Positions 36,119 through 45,749 are shown, counted from the first letter of the stretch. The stretch is DNA of 64,000 nt from Collinsella sp. (GCA_019425005.1 JAHYYK010000002.1:21670-85669); one strand, 5' to 3'. Numbers and translations are program-made. Notes: generated from the letters alone by a model not told the origin.

Positions 36119-38215
36119 ATGGCAGACGCTAAGGATTTCCTGTTTGAGATCGGTACGGAGGAAATGCCCTCTGCACCGCTGAACAATGCCGTCAAGCAGC
36201 TTGGCACCATGATCGCCAAGGGTCTCGACGAGGCCGGTCTGGCCCACGGCGAGGTCCGCGTGATCTCGAGTCCGCGTCGCCTGGCTGCACTCGTGGCTAA
36301 CGTCGCCACCGCGACCGATGAGGTTCACGAGGTCAAGCGTGGCCCCGCGGCCAACATTGCCTTCGACGCTGACGGTAACGCCACCAAGGCCGCCCAGGGC
36401 TTTGCCCGCAAGTGCGGTGTGGCTGCCGAGGACCTGGTCCGTCGCGAGGACACTGACGGTCGCGAGTATGTGTTCGCCGAGAAGAACATTCCCTCCGCAC
36501 CGGCTACGCCGATTCTGACCGCTCTGTGCGAGAAGACCATCGCCGGCCTTCAGTGGCCCAACTACCGCTCTCAGCGCTGGGGTCACGAGCATGCGACCTT
36601 TGTTCGTCCGGTCCGCTGGATCTGCTGCCTTTTGGGCGAGGATGTTGTGCCCGTGTCGTTTGCCGACGTGACGAGCGGCAACACCACGCGTGGTCATCGC
36701 GTACTTGGCCCTGGCGACCATGTGGTTGCCAGCCCCGCCGTCTACGAGCAGGTGCTCGAGGACGCCGGCGTGCTTTCCGCCGAGCGTCGTCGTGAGGCCA
36801 TCCTCGCCGGTATCGCCGAGGTCGAGGCTGCCCGTCCCGTCTGCCATGTCGATACGCCCAAGAAGGTCTTTGAGGAGGTCATCAACCTCTGCGAGTGGCC
36901 GACGGTGCTCGTCGGTACCTTCGATGAGGAGTTTCTCAAGGTCCCGCACGAGATCATCTGCGAGTCCATGCTCACCAACCAGCGCTACTTCCCGATCTAT
37001 GACGGCGAGGGCAAGCTCACGCGTGAGTTCGTGGTCGTTTCCAACAGCAAGCCCGAGAACGCCGAGCGCGTGATCGACGGCAACGAGCGCGTCGTGCGCG
37101 CCCGTCTGGACGACGCCAAGTTCTTCTACGAGGAGGACCTGAAGATTTCCCTCGACGAGTTCCGTGAGCGTCTGGCCAAGGTCGCCTTCCAGGAGAAGCT
37201 CGGTAGCGTGCTCGCCAAGTCCGAGCGCATCGAGCAGCTCGCGCTCGCTATCGCCCGCGAGGCTCATCTGGGCGCCCACCTTGCCGCCGATGCCGCTCGC
37301 GCCGCGCACCTGTGCAAGGCCGACCTGGTGTCTAACGCCGTCGTCGAGTTCACGAGCCAGCAGGGCGTGATGGGCGGTTATTACGCGACTGCGATGGGGG
37401 AGAACGACGAGGTCGCCCACGCCATTCGCGATCACTATCGTCCCCGCTTTGCCGGTGACGAGCTGCCCGAGGGCACCGCTGGCTGCATCGTGGCCTGCGC
37501 CGACAAGCTCGATACCATCGCCGGTATCTTTGCCATCGGCGAGCCCCCGACTGGCTCTTCGGACCCCTACGCGTTGCGTCGTGCCGCTATCGGCATCATC
37601 AACATCCTGCGTGACCGCCTGCCGATCGACCCCACGTCGCTCATCGACTTCGCCCTCGAGCTCTATAGCGAGCAGGGCATTGAGTTCGACGCCGCCGAGG
37701 TCGCCCAGCAGGTTCGTGACTTCTTCCATGGCCGCCTGGTGAGCATGGCCCGCGACGAAAAGATCCCGGCCGATACCGTTGCCGCCGTCTCTGCGGTGCA
37801 CATCATCGCCCCGTCCGTCTTCTTCGCCCGCTGCGCCGCCCTCGACGAGGCCCGCAAGAACGACGCCGAGACGTTCGACAACCTTGCGACCGCCTATGCT
37901 CGCGCTGCGCATATCTCCAAGCCCGAGCTGGGCGTGGAGTACGACCGCAGCTTGATGGGCGAGGTCGAGCTCGCGCTTGCCGATGCCTCCGAGGCTGCTC
38001 AGACCGCTGTAGATGCCGCCCTCGCTGCCGAGGATTACCCGGCCGCATTTGCTGCCCTCGCCGCCCTGCGCGCGCCCATCGACCGTTTCTTCGACGAGGT
38101 TATGGTCATGGACAAGGACGAGCAGCTCCGCGATAATCGCCTTAAGCTGCTCAACCGCTTCGAGGCCGTTTTCTCCGGCATCGCCAACATCGGTGAGCTT
38201 GCCCGCAAAAAGTAA
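36119..38215 (+). CDS. glyS: glycyl-tRNA synthetase beta subunit
   Basis: A 698-residue beta subunit that binds tRNA. It begins DFLFEIGTEEMPSAPLNNAVKQL; the central HD-like region contains RYFPIYDGEGKLTREFVVVSN, and the C-terminal part carries the DALRR-type anticodon-binding helices. Length matches the family. It follows glyQ with the ATG three bases after the stop, so the two subunits should be made together. Confidence 0.97.
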   Translation: MADAKDFLFEIGTEEMPSAPLNNAVKQLGTMIAKGLDEAGLAHGEVRVISSPRRLAALVANVATATDEVHEVKRGPAANIAFDADGNATKAAQGFARKCGVAAEDLVRREDTDGREYVFAEKNIPSAPATPILTALCEKTIAGLQWPNYRSQRWGHEHATFVRPVRWICCLLGEDVVPVSFADVTSGNTTRGHRVLGPGDHVVASPAVYEQVLEDAGVLSAERRREAILAGIAEVEAARPVCHVDTPKKVFEEVINLCEWPTVLVGTFDEEFLKVPHEIICESMLTNQRYFPIYDGEGKLTREFVVVSNSKPENAERVIDGNERVVRARLDDAKFFYEEDLKISLDEFRERLAKVAFQEKLGSVLAKSERIEQLALAIAREAHLGAHLAADAARAAHLCKADLVSNAVVEFTSQQGVMGGYYATAMGENDEVAHAIRDHYRPRFAGDELPEGTAGCIVACADKLDTIAGIFAIGEPPTGSSDPYALRRAAIGIINILRDRLPIDPTSLIDFALELYSEQGIEFDAAEVAQQVRDFFHGRLVSMARDEKIPADTVAAVSAVHIIAPSVFFARCAALDEARKNDAETFDNLATAYARAAHISKPELGVEYDRSLMGEVELALADASEAAQTAVDAALAAEDYPAAFAALAALRAPIDRFFDEVMVMDKDEQLRDNRLKLLNRFEAVFSGIANIGELARKK

Positions 38216-38249
38216 GCCAGCCTGCGCATAAGCGCAAAAGGAGCCCCGC

Positions 38250-39116
38250 ATGGATTGCCCGGTCACCGCTCGTCCCACCGTTATCGTTATCTCCGACTCG
38301 CTCGGCGATACCGCTTGTGAGGTGGTGCTTGCGGCGTCCGGGCAATTTGATGAAGGGGCTTTTCATCTCTTGCGCCTGCCCAAGGTGAACTCTGTGGAGC
38401 AGGTTAAATCGTTTGTGGGCCCGCGTGTCGATGCAGACCATCGCGATATTGCCGTGTTCCATACCATTGTCGATCCGGCGCTTCGCGCCCGCGTGCTCGA
38501 TTACCTGGGTATGCTGCATATCCGCTCGGTCGACCTGATCGGCCCGACGCTCGCCGTGCTGTCGTCGCTCATTGGCGTGCCGCCCAAGGGCGTCGCGGGC
38601 GTGATTCACAAAACCGATGACCGCTATTTCCATCGTATCGAGGCCATGGAGTATTTTGTTGAGCACGATGACGGGCGCGGCTGCGACGATCTGTCGGGTG
38701 CCGATATCGTGCTGCTGGGCGTATCGCGCACGTCCAAGACGCCGCTGTCGATGTTTTTGGCCTTTCAAGGTTACAAGGTTGCCAATGTTCCGTTGGCCCA
38801 TGGCATGGAGCCACCGAAGTCGATTTACGAGGTTGACCCGATGCGCCTGTTCGGCTTAATTTCGACCGTCGACGTTATTTCCGGGATTCGCGATAGCCGC
38901 TTGGGCGATGACTACGCCCGTGCCGTCGCCGGCTCCTATGCTGAGCCCGAGAGCGTACGCAGCGAGCTTGAGGAAGCTCGTGCCCTCATGAAGCGCCTGG
39001 GCTGCTTTGTGGTGCGTACCGACGGCAAAGCCATCGAGGAGAGCGCCTCCGAGATCATCAGCCACTTGGAGGAAATCCAAGAAGCCCGTGCCCGCCGCGC
39101 CGCCCGCCGCGCCTAA
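38250..39116 (+). CDS. ppsR: pyruvate, phosphate dikinase regulatory protein
   Basis: A 288-residue bifunctional kinase/phosphorylase of the DUF299 family that inactivates PPDK by ADP-dependent threonine phosphorylation and reactivates it with phosphate. It has VIVISDSLGDTACEV at the start and the unusual P-loop GVSRTSKTPLS near residue 157. It sits 250 bases upstream of ppdK on the same strand, which supports PPDK rather than PEP synthase as target. AAAGGAG precedes the ATG. Confidence 0.94.
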   Translation: MDCPVTARPTVIVISDSLGDTACEVVLAASGQFDEGAFHLLRLPKVNSVEQVKSFVGPRVDADHRDIAVFHTIVDPALRARVLDYLGMLHIRSVDLIGPTLAVLSSLIGVPPKGVAGVIHKTDDRYFHRIEAMEYFVEHDDGRGCDDLSGADIVLLGVSRTSKTPLSMFLAFQGYKVANVPLAHGMEPPKSIYEVDPMRLFGLISTVDVISGIRDSRLGDDYARAVAGSYAEPESVRSELEEARALMKRLGCFVVRTDGKAIEESASEIISHLEEIQEARARRAARRA

Positions 39117-39206
39117 TAGTAGCATCATTTTGATAAAGCGATTTAGCAAAAACATCGCATCTGACCTGCTTTTTTATTGTAGTGGTATCTTCATAAGGTA
39201 ACCAAC

Positions 39207-39244
39207 TTTACCTACCGTTTACCGCCAGTTTTAGCACGTTTACC
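39207..39244 (+). promoter_or_regulatory. phased TTTACC repeats upstream of ppdK
   Basis: TTTACC occurs at 39207, 39218 and 39239, spaced 11 and 21 bases, that is one and two helical turns, with a related GGTAACC at 39198. A weak promoter (TCAAGC, 17 bases, TATAGT at 39286-39291) lies downstream. The array could bind an activator of ppdK. The rest of the 250-base gap contains no gene that I can see. Confidence 0.4.
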
Positions 39245-39366
39245 AAACCGCGTATCCTCTGCTCAAGCCCGTTCAAATCCGGCCGTATAGTTCCCTCACG
39301 GCCCGCATCCGGCGGGTCGATTCGTTACCACGGTCGTGCGCGTAAGCGCATGGAAGGGGAAGTATC

Positions 39367-42117
39367 GTGAGCGATTGCAAGAGGGTTTACCGTTTTGGAA
39401 CCGACGCCCAGGGCACCTGTGTCACTGAGGGCGACAAGTCCATGAACTTCGTGCTTGGCGGCAAGGGCGCAAACCTTGCCGAGATGAGCCGCATCGGCCT
39501 GCCGGTTCCCGGTGGCTTTACCATTACCTGCCAGACCTGTGTCGAGTACTCCGGTGCCGGCAACGTCTGGCCCGAAGGCGCACTCGATGAGATCGTTGCC
39601 GCCGAGGCGGACCTCGAGGCCCGTTGCGGCAAGAAACTCGGCGATGCCTCCGATCCGCTGCTCGTGTCGGTTCGCTCGGGCGCTCCGTTCTCCATGCCCG
39701 GCATGATGGACACGGTCCTCAACCTGGGCCTCAACGACGATTCCGTCCAGGGTCTTATCGCGCAGACGCAGAACCCGCGCTTTGCCTGGGACAGCTACCG
39801 TCGCTTTATCCAGATGTTCTCCAACGTCGTCATGGGTGTCGATGCCGACTTGTTCGAGAATGCCCTGACCCAGGCCCGCCTGGTCGCCGGCGTTCGCGTC
39901 GATTCCGATCTTTCGGCCGAGGACCTGCAGGAGCTCGTCGAGACCTTTAAGGGCATCTTCTCCGAGAACGTCGAGGCGACCCTGTATCCCGAGCTCGAGG
40001 TCGCCGACGGTAAGCCCGTTTTCCCGCACGATCCGGAGCTCCAGCTGCGCCTTGCCATCCAGGCCGTCTTTGGCAGCTGGATGAACGAGCGCGCCTGCAT
40101 CTACCGCAAGCAGCACGGCATTTCCGACGAGCTCGGCACCGCCGTCAACGTCCAGGCCATGGCCTTTGGCAACAAGGGCGAGACCTCTGCGACCGGCGTC
40201 GCCTTTACGCGCAACCCGGCCGACGGCACCAAGGAGTTCTATGGCGACTTTTTGGTGAATGCCCAGGGCGAGGACGTCGTCGCCGGCATCCGAAACACCG
40301 AGCCCATCGCCGACCTCAAGACCACCTCGGGCCTCGAGTCCGCAGGCGAGGAGCTCGAGCGCGTGTTCCTGACGCTCGAGGATCATTACCGCGATATGTG
40401 CGATATCGAGTTTACCATCGAGCAGGGCAAGCTCTGGATGCTCCAGACCCGCGTGGGCAAGCGCACCGCCACTGCCGCCCTGCGCATTGCTATCGAAATG
40501 GTCGAGGAGGGCCTCATCACCCGCGAGGAGGCTGTGAGCCGCATCGATCCCGCGCAGCTCGACCAGCTCCTGCACCCGCAGTTCGACGCCTCCAAGAAGT
40601 ACGAGGCCCTGGCCAGCGGCCTTAACGCCAGCCCTGGTGCCGCCGTGGGCGAGGTCGTGTTCTCGAGTGATGACGCCGTCGCGCGCGCCAACGAGGGCCA
40701 CAAGGTCATTCTGGTCCGCTGGGAGACCAACCCCGACGACCTGAAGGGCATGGTCGCCGCCGAGGGCATCCTGACCAGCCACGGTGGCAAGACGAGCCAT
40801 GCCGCCGTTATCGCCCGCGGCATGGGTACGCCCTGCGTTTGCGGCGTTGAGCGCTTCCACATTGACGCGGCAGAGAAGGTCGTGCGCATCGAGGGCAGCG
40901 ACCGCGTGCTGCGCGAGGGCGATGTCATCTCCATCGACGGCACCCAGGGTATCGTCGTCGACGGCGCGGTCGACCTGGTCTCTGCAGAGCTCACCGGCGA
41001 CCTGGACACCATCCTGTCTTGGGCCGATGAGATCCGTTTGGACGAGACCGACGGTCACGCCAACCACGTGCGCGTCAACGCCGACAACCCCGAGGATGCT
41101 GCGCTCGCGCTCGAGTTTGGCGCCGAGGCCATCGGTCTGTGCCGCACCGAGCACATGTTCCTGGGCGACCGCAAGAACATCATCCAGAGCTTTATCCTGT
41201 CTGACGATGAGGCCGTGAAGCAGCAGGCCCTGGCCGACTTGCTCAAGGTTCAGACCGAGGACTTCCTGGCGATGTTCAAGACCATGTCCGGTCGCGATGT
41301 GGTCGTCCGCCTGCTCGATCCGCCGCTTCATGAGTTCCTGGATAATCCTCGCGAGCTCGAGGTCGCCATCACCAAGAAGGAGGCCGCCGGCGCTCCCGAG
41401 GAGGAGCTCACTGCCCTGCGCGCCCGCCTGCGTCGCATTGACGGCATGGTCGAGTCCAACCCCATGCTGGGCTTGCGCGGCGTGCGCCTGTCCGTCGTCT
41501 TTGGCGATCTGCCGCTCATGCAGGTTCGCGCCGTCGCCACGGCCGCCGCCCGCCTTATCAAGGAGGGTGTCGACCCGCGCCCCGAGATCATGGTTCCGCT
41601 CGTTTCCATCACGGCCGAGCATGTCCAGACCCGCGAGGTTATCGAGCGCGTGATCGCCGAGGTTTCCGCCGAGGAAGGCGTCGAGCTCAATATTCCCGTG
41701 GGCACGATGCTCGAGCTGCCGCGTGCCTGCATGGTCGCTGACGAGATCGCCCATCATGCCGACTTCTTCTGCTTTGGCACCAACGACCTCACCCAGACGA
41801 CCTTTGGCTTCTCGCGCGATGACGCTGAGGCCAAGTTCATCCCGCTGTACCTGCACAAGAAGATCCTGAAGGACAATCCCTTCGAGACCATCGACGCGGC
41901 GGTGCTGGAGCTCGTGCGCTTGGCCGTCGAGAAGGGCCGCGCCACCAATCCCGACATGCACTTTGGCGTGTGCGGCGAGCACGGCGGCGACCCCAAGTCC
42001 ATCAAGGGCCTGTTTAACGTGGCCGACGTGGACTACGTGTCCTGCTCGCCCTATCGCGTGCCCCTCGCGCGCCTGGCTGCCGCTCAGGCCAAGCTCGAGG
42101 CCAAGCGTTCCGCCTAG
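39367..42117 (+). CDS. ppdK: pyruvate, phosphate dikinase
   Basis: A 916-residue enzyme interconverting pyruvate, ATP and phosphate with PEP, AMP and pyrophosphate. The N-terminal ATP-grasp part contains GGKGANLAEMSRIGLPVP, SVRSGAPFSMPGMMDTVLNLG and the LWMLQTRVGKRTA end; the swivelling domain has the phosphohistidine in LTSHGGKTSHAAVIARGMGTPCV, with the target threonine beside it; the C-terminal barrel has CRTEHMF and the catalytic cysteine in GVCGEHGGDP. In anaerobes it serves pyrophosphate-linked glycolysis or gluconeogenesis. The start is GTG 39367 after GGAAGGGGAA. Confidence 0.98.
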   Translation: MSDCKRVYRFGTDAQGTCVTEGDKSMNFVLGGKGANLAEMSRIGLPVPGGFTITCQTCVEYSGAGNVWPEGALDEIVAAEADLEARCGKKLGDASDPLLVSVRSGAPFSMPGMMDTVLNLGLNDDSVQGLIAQTQNPRFAWDSYRRFIQMFSNVVMGVDADLFENALTQARLVAGVRVDSDLSAEDLQELVETFKGIFSENVEATLYPELEVADGKPVFPHDPELQLRLAIQAVFGSWMNERACIYRKQHGISDELGTAVNVQAMAFGNKGETSATGVAFTRNPADGTKEFYGDFLVNAQGEDVVAGIRNTEPIADLKTTSGLESAGEELERVFLTLEDHYRDMCDIEFTIEQGKLWMLQTRVGKRTATAALRIAIEMVEEGLITREEAVSRIDPAQLDQLLHPQFDASKKYEALASGLNASPGAAVGEVVFSSDDAVARANEGHKVILVRWETNPDDLKGMVAAEGILTSHGGKTSHAAVIARGMGTPCVCGVERFHIDAAEKVVRIEGSDRVLREGDVISIDGTQGIVVDGAVDLVSAELTGDLDTILSWADEIRLDETDGHANHVRVNADNPEDAALALEFGAEAIGLCRTEHMFLGDRKNIIQSFILSDDEAVKQQALADLLKVQTEDFLAMFKTMSGRDVVVRLLDPPLHEFLDNPRELEVAITKKEAAGAPEEELTALRARLRRIDGMVESNPMLGLRGVRLSVVFGDLPLMQVRAVATAAARLIKEGVDPRPEIMVPLVSITAEHVQTREVIERVIAEVSAEEGVELNIPVGTMLELPRACMVADEIAHHADFFCFGTNDLTQTTFGFSRDDAEAKFIPLYLHKKILKDNPFETIDAAVLELVRLAVEKGRATNPDMHFGVCGEHGGDPKSIKGLFNVADVDYVSCSPYRVPLARLAAAQAKLEAKRSA

Positions 42118-42156
42118 CGTTTAGCGTTTAGACGCCTAGCGTAGTCCCCCTTCATG

Positions 42157-42184
42157 CCGCCCGTCTCATTCGTGAGACGGGCGG
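42157..42184 (+). terminator. hairpin after ppdK with TTCG tetraloop
   Basis: CCGCCCGTCTCA pairs perfectly with its 12-base complement around a stable TTCG loop. Only TTATC follows, so U-dependent release would be weak; it may also protect the ppdK mRNA 3' end. Confidence 0.7.
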
Positions 42185-42230
42185 TTATCATGTGCGGGTT
42201 TTGTCTTTTTGTCTGCGTAAAAAATTGTTC

Positions 42231-42258
42231 TTGCAGCAGAAACCCGCGCGTGTATACT
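42231..42258 (+). promoter_or_regulatory. rplS promoter
   Basis: TTGCAG and TATACT are 16 bases apart. The leader to the rplS ATG would be about 63 bases. Confidence 0.75.
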
Positions 42259-42279
42259 CGAATACGTTTGTTCAACTAC

Positions 42280-42303
42280 GTGCCGGCCAAGGTGGTACGG
42301 CAC
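42280..42303 (+). promoter_or_regulatory. hairpin in the rplS 5' leader
   Basis: GTGCCG and CGGCAC pair perfectly around the loop GCCAAGGTGGTA, ending 12 bases before the AAGGA ribosome site. It may be an L19-binding or structural leader; this is inference. Confidence 0.4.
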
Positions 42304-42327
42304 CTCTAGAAGAGTAAGGAATTGCAC

Positions 42328-42669
42328 ATGGATTACATCCGCGCAATCGAGCGTCAGCAGATCCGCGAGGACATTCCTCAGGTTCGCGTCGCCGACAACG
42401 TCAAGGTTCACTACCGCATTAAGGAAGGCGACCGCGAGCGCATTCAGGTCTTCCAGGGCGACGTCATCCGCATGGCCGGCGCCGGTGCCCGCGAGACCTT
42501 CACCGTCCGCAAGATGTCCTTCGGTGTCGGTGTTGAGCGTACCTTCCCGCTTCACAGCCCCAAGATCGCCAAGCTCGAGGTCGTTCGTCATGGTCGCGTC
42601 CGTCGCGCCAAGCTGTACTACCTCCGCGACAAGGTGGGCAAGGCTGCTCGCATCCCCGAGAAGCGCTAA
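42328..42669 (+). CDS. rplS: 50S ribosomal protein L19
   Basis: A 113-residue ribosomal protein at the subunit interface: [29 protein letters not shown] and [18 protein letters not shown] are typical. The ATG at 42328 follows AAGGA by seven bases; an in-frame TTG two codons earlier is possible but unlikely. It is monocistronic between its own promoter and terminator. Confidence 0.98.
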   Translation: MDYIRAIERQQIREDIPQVRVADNVKVHYRIKEGDRERIQVFQGDVIRMAGAGARETFTVRKMSFGVGVERTFPLHSPKIAKLEVVRHGRVRRAKLYYLRDKVGKAARIPEKR

Positions 42670-42703
42670 GAAGATCGCAGCGTCTGTCCACTCGTTTGGA
42701 CAC

Positions 42704-42733
42704 AAGGGTCACCTTCGGGTGGCCCTTCTTTTT
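42704..42733 (+). terminator. rplS terminator
   Basis: AAGGGTCACC and GGTGGCCCTT form a 10-bp stem on a TTCG loop, followed by CTTTTT. Confidence 0.92.
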
Positions 42734-42762
42734 ATCTGATTTGCATGCAAGGAGGGCCTGGT

Positions 42763-43551
42763 ATGGCCAATATGACGAGCTCGGTTTCGGCATCGCAGGT
42801 TGCCGGTGAGTTGGCGAGCGCTACGTTTGAGGAGATCCCCGCCCTCGTGGAGCATTATCGCGAGGACCCGCGCCAGCAGGTGATCAAGGCTTGCGAGCGT
42901 GCTCTTAAGCGCCATGCCAAGGAACTTGCCGAGCGCGAGCGCGTCAATGACATGTACGAGCTTATGCATGAGCTTGGCGGCGATGGGGTGGTCGTTGGTG
43001 TCGACGAGGTGGGCCGCGGATCGGTGGCCGGTCCTTTGACGGTATGCGCCGTCTGTCTTCCTATGGAGCCGCGCGTCTGGGGTATCAACGATTCCAAAAA
43101 GCTCACGCCCGCGCGCCGCGAGTTGCTCTCAGTGAAGATTGCCGAGGTGGCGACGGCGATCGGTTTTTGCCATATCGCGCCGAAGGATATCGATGAAATG
43201 GGCATGGCCCGTGCTATCCGTACTGCCGTTGCGGGCGCCGTGGCCGATACGGGACTTGAACCCGACTGCGTCCTCATGGATGGCAACCCCTTGGGCGCCG
43301 TTCCCAACGAGCGCGACGTGGTGAAGGGCGATGCCAAAATCGCCTGCATCGCCGCGGCGTCCATCATGGCTAAGGTCACGCGTGACGAGATGATGGTCGA
43401 GTACGACGCCGAGTATCCCGAGTACCATCTGGCCGAGTCGAAGGGCTATGCAAGCCCCGAGCATATCGAGGCGATTCGCAAACATGGACTTTGTCCTCTG
43501 CACCGCGTGAGCTTTTGCGGAAACTTTCTGCAGACTGAGCGCCTTTTCTAG
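42763..43551 (+). CDS. rnhB: ribonuclease HII
   Basis: A 262-residue enzyme that cuts RNA in RNA-DNA hybrids and single ribonucleotides in DNA. The catalytic core is VVGVDEVGRGSVAGPLTV (Asp, Glu), NDSKKLTPARRE, CVLMDGNP and the AAASIMAKVTRDEMM segment. An extra 70 residues precede the core and resemble the short helical N-terminal region of Gram-positive RNase HII. The start at 42763 follows AAGGAGGG by six bases. It sits after rplS, as in B. subtilis. Confidence 0.96.
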   Translation: MANMTSSVSASQVAGELASATFEEIPALVEHYREDPRQQVIKACERALKRHAKELAERERVNDMYELMHELGGDGVVVGVDEVGRGSVAGPLTVCAVCLPMEPRVWGINDSKKLTPARRELLSVKIAEVATAIGFCHIAPKDIDEMGMARAIRTAVAGAVADTGLEPDCVLMDGNPLGAVPNERDVVKGDAKIACIAAASIMAKVTRDEMMVEYDAEYPEYHLAESKGYASPEHIEAIRKHGLCPLHRVSFCGNFLQTERLF

Positions 43552-43600
43552 GTCAATTGTGGAGACAGGGACCTCTGGGGTTTTATAAACCTGCTGGTAG

Positions 43601-43642
43601 CGGGCCGTATGCAACACCATTGCTGCGTACGGCCCGTTTTTT
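43601..43642 (+). terminator. rnhB terminator
   Basis: CGGGCCGTATGCA pairs with TGCGTACGGCCCG (13 bp, one wobble) around a 10-base loop, followed by six Ts. Confidence 0.92.
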
Positions 43643-43740
43643 GACGGCATTTGGTCAGCTTTTGGTTTGCTTCCGGTACTTACCCGCATGAAAGGTGCCC
43701 TCATCATCGGGGCAATGCAGCGTGCGGGAAAGGAGACCCC

Positions 43741-44226
43741 ATGAGTGCCGCAAGCATAAAGAGCAAGACGCAGCAGCTCAAGGAGCGTTGGGAAAACGGC
43801 GAGCTCGACTGCGGGGCGATGACGCCCGAGTTTATCAAGGGACTCAGTCCCCGCGAGCTGGGCATGCTGGGCGAGCTGATCACCATCGACTACTTTAACG
43901 AGCGCGGCTACACCTTGCTGGAGCAGGGTTATCGTTGCACCGAGGGCGAGGCCGATCTGGTGCTGCTCGATGAGCTCGACGATGTCGTGGTGATGGCCGA
44001 GGTCAAGACCAGACGCGTTGCACTGGATTGCAGCACGCGGGTCTTTCCCGAGGAGGCCGTGGACGCCCAAAAGCAACGCCGCTACCGCCGCATCGCAAGT
44101 TGCTATCTCATGGAGCATTATCCGCTCAAGGCGATTCGCTTCGATGCCGTGGGTGTCACCATTCGTGGCGGGCATATCGCTGAGATCGAGCATCAGTACA
44201 ACGCGTTCGATTGGCAGGTGTCGTGA
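43741..44226 (+). CDS. yraN: YraN/UPF0102 family nuclease-like protein
   Basis: A 161-residue protein with a restriction-endonuclease-like core: LGMLGELITIDYFNERGYTLLEQGYRC, then GEADLVLLDELDDVVVMAEVKTRR, whose E, D and E-x-K pattern matches the family. The precise role is unknown. It has about 40 residues before the core, longer than usual. The start at 43741 follows AAAGGAG by six bases. The stop overlaps the next start (TGATG). This gene and comM, dprA, trmFO and xerC look like one operon. Confidence 0.9.
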   Translation: MSAASIKSKTQQLKERWENGELDCGAMTPEFIKGLSPRELGMLGELITIDYFNERGYTLLEQGYRCTEGEADLVLLDELDDVVVMAEVKTRRVALDCSTRVFPEEAVDAQKQRRYRRIASCYLMEHYPLKAIRFDAVGVTIRGGHIAEIEHQYNAFDWQVS

Positions 44227-45749
44227 TGGCGTTCGAGACGTTTGCCGTTCACGCGGCCTGCATCCGTGGCGTTGAGGCGATTCACGTCACGGTCGAGGTC
44301 TCGCTTGCCGGTGGTGTTCCGGGCATTCAGATGCTCGGCATTCCGAGTATGGAGGTGATGGAGTCACGCGGTCGTATTCGCTGCGCGATGCGCTCCGCCG
44401 GGTTCGAGATCCCACGCTCGGGCATTACGGTCAACCTAGCGCCCGGCGATATTCGCAAGACCGGTAGCGGCTTTGATCTGCCCATCGCCATCGCGGTTCT
44501 GGCGGCCGATGGGCAGATTCCCCGTGACAACCTCGATCGCTGCCTTATCGCCGGCGAGCTCGGCTTGGACGGTACGGTGCTCCCCGTCAAGGGCGAGGTG
44601 GCGTTTCAGCTGCTGGCTCGCGACATGGGGCTGTCCTTTATCGCCGGCAGGTCAGACCAGCATGTGCCACTCGCGGGCGTGGATTGCGGATTCATCGATC
44701 ATTTGTCTCAGCTTGCTCATGGTATGGGCGATGCCGCGCGGCACTACTTGGATTCCGAGGGCGTCGAAGCGACCTTTGAGCCTGAGCTCGACTATGCCGA
44801 CGTGCTGGGGCAGGAAGTCGCTAAACGCGGCATGGCGCTTGCGGCGGCAGGAGAACTCGGCTTGCTCATGATCGGGTCTCCGGGATCGGGCAAGACGATG
44901 CTCGCACGCCGTATGACCGGCATCCTGCCCGAGCTTTCCGTTGAGGATCAGCAGGAGGCACTGTGCATCCATTCGGTTTTGGGTGAGAACATTGATGGCT
45001 TGTTGGCGGGGCACCGCCCCTTCCGCAGTCCCCACCACAGTATTTCGACCGCAGGCCTTATCGGCGGCGGGCGCCCGGTGCACCCGGGTGAGATCAGCCT
45101 TGCTCATGGCGGCGTGCTCTTTTTGGACGAGCTTGCCGAGTTTCCCACTGGCGTGCTGCAGACGCTGCGTCAGCCCATCGAGCGCGGCTACGTGAGGATC
45201 GTACGCGTCGACGGGGCTTTTACCTTCCCGTCGCGCTTTCAGCTGCTGGCTGCGAGCAATCCCTGCCCCTGCGGCTTTTTGGGCGATCGCGAGGTGCCGT
45301 GTCGCTGCTCGGCGGCGATGGTCGAGCGCTATCGGTCTAAACTGCGCGGTCCTTTGGCCGACCGTATCGACATGATGATCGATGTGACCCGTCCCGACCC
45401 TCAAGTGATTATCGAGGGTGCGGAGGGCATGTCGTCGGCCGAGTTACGTGACTACGTTGTGCGCGGTCGCGCCTTTCGCGCTTGGCGCGAATCCCGCATG
45501 GACGATGCGGATGCCGAGGCCGAGGATGACGAGACACGGTCCATTGACGGCGTCGTTTCGACCTTTGAGCTCGATGATGCGGCGGAGAAGTGTGTGCTCG
45601 GCCTGTCGAAGCGCACGCATCTCACAGGGCGTGGCATCGTGCGCCTTGTTCGCATTGCGCGCACGATCGCAGATGTCGCCGAGAGCGAGCAGGTGACGCA
45701 GGACCACGTGCTCGAGGCGGCGATGTACCAGGGAAGGAGGGACCAATGA
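44226..45749 (+). CDS. comM: ComM/YifB family AAA+ ATPase (Mg-chelatase-like)
   Basis: A 507-residue protein. Residues 1-170 form a Lon-protease-like S5 fold (GGVPGIQMLGIPSMEVMESRGRIRCAM), followed by a AAA+ domain with GSPGSGKTMLARRM and LFLDELAEF, SNPCPCG(F) with its cysteines, and a C-terminal Mg-chelatase helical domain. ComM helicase-type hexamers drive branch migration during natural transformation in Vibrio and Haemophilus. Adjacent dprA supports a DNA-uptake or recombination role here. Start ATG 44226 overlaps the yraN stop. Confidence 0.93.
   Translation: MAFETFAVHAACIRGVEAIHVTVEVSLAGGVPGIQMLGIPSMEVMESRGRIRCAMRSAGFEIPRSGITVNLAPGDIRKTGSGFDLPIAIAVLAADGQIPRDNLDRCLIAGELGLDGTVLPVKGEVAFQLLARDMGLSFIAGRSDQHVPLAGVDCGFIDHLSQLAHGMGDAARHYLDSEGVEATFEPELDYADVLGQEVAKRGMALAAAGELGLLMIGSPGSGKTMLARRMTGILPELSVEDQQEALCIHSVLGENIDGLLAGHRPFRSPHHSISTAGLIGGGRPVHPGEISLAHGGVLFLDELAEFPTGVLQTLRQPIERGYVRIVRVDGAFTFPSRFQLLAASNPCPCGFLGDREVPCRCSAAMVERYRSKLRGPLADRIDMMIDVTRPDPQVIIEGAEGMSSAELRDYVVRGRAFRAWRESRMDDADAEAEDDETRSIDGVVSTFELDDAAEKCVLGLSKRTHLTGRGIVRLVRIARTIADVAESEQVTQDHVLEAAMYQGRRDQ

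Noticed and set aside
42112..42145. Repeated CGCCTAGCG/TTTAGCG units after the ppdK stop
   Set aside because: Too short and irregular to call a repeat element; possibly slippage products.
43552..43600. A GGAGACAGGGACC segment after rnhB, resembling the GGGGACAG repeats
   Set aside because: The match is short, it is not part of a clear palindrome, and it may be chance next to the rnhB terminator.
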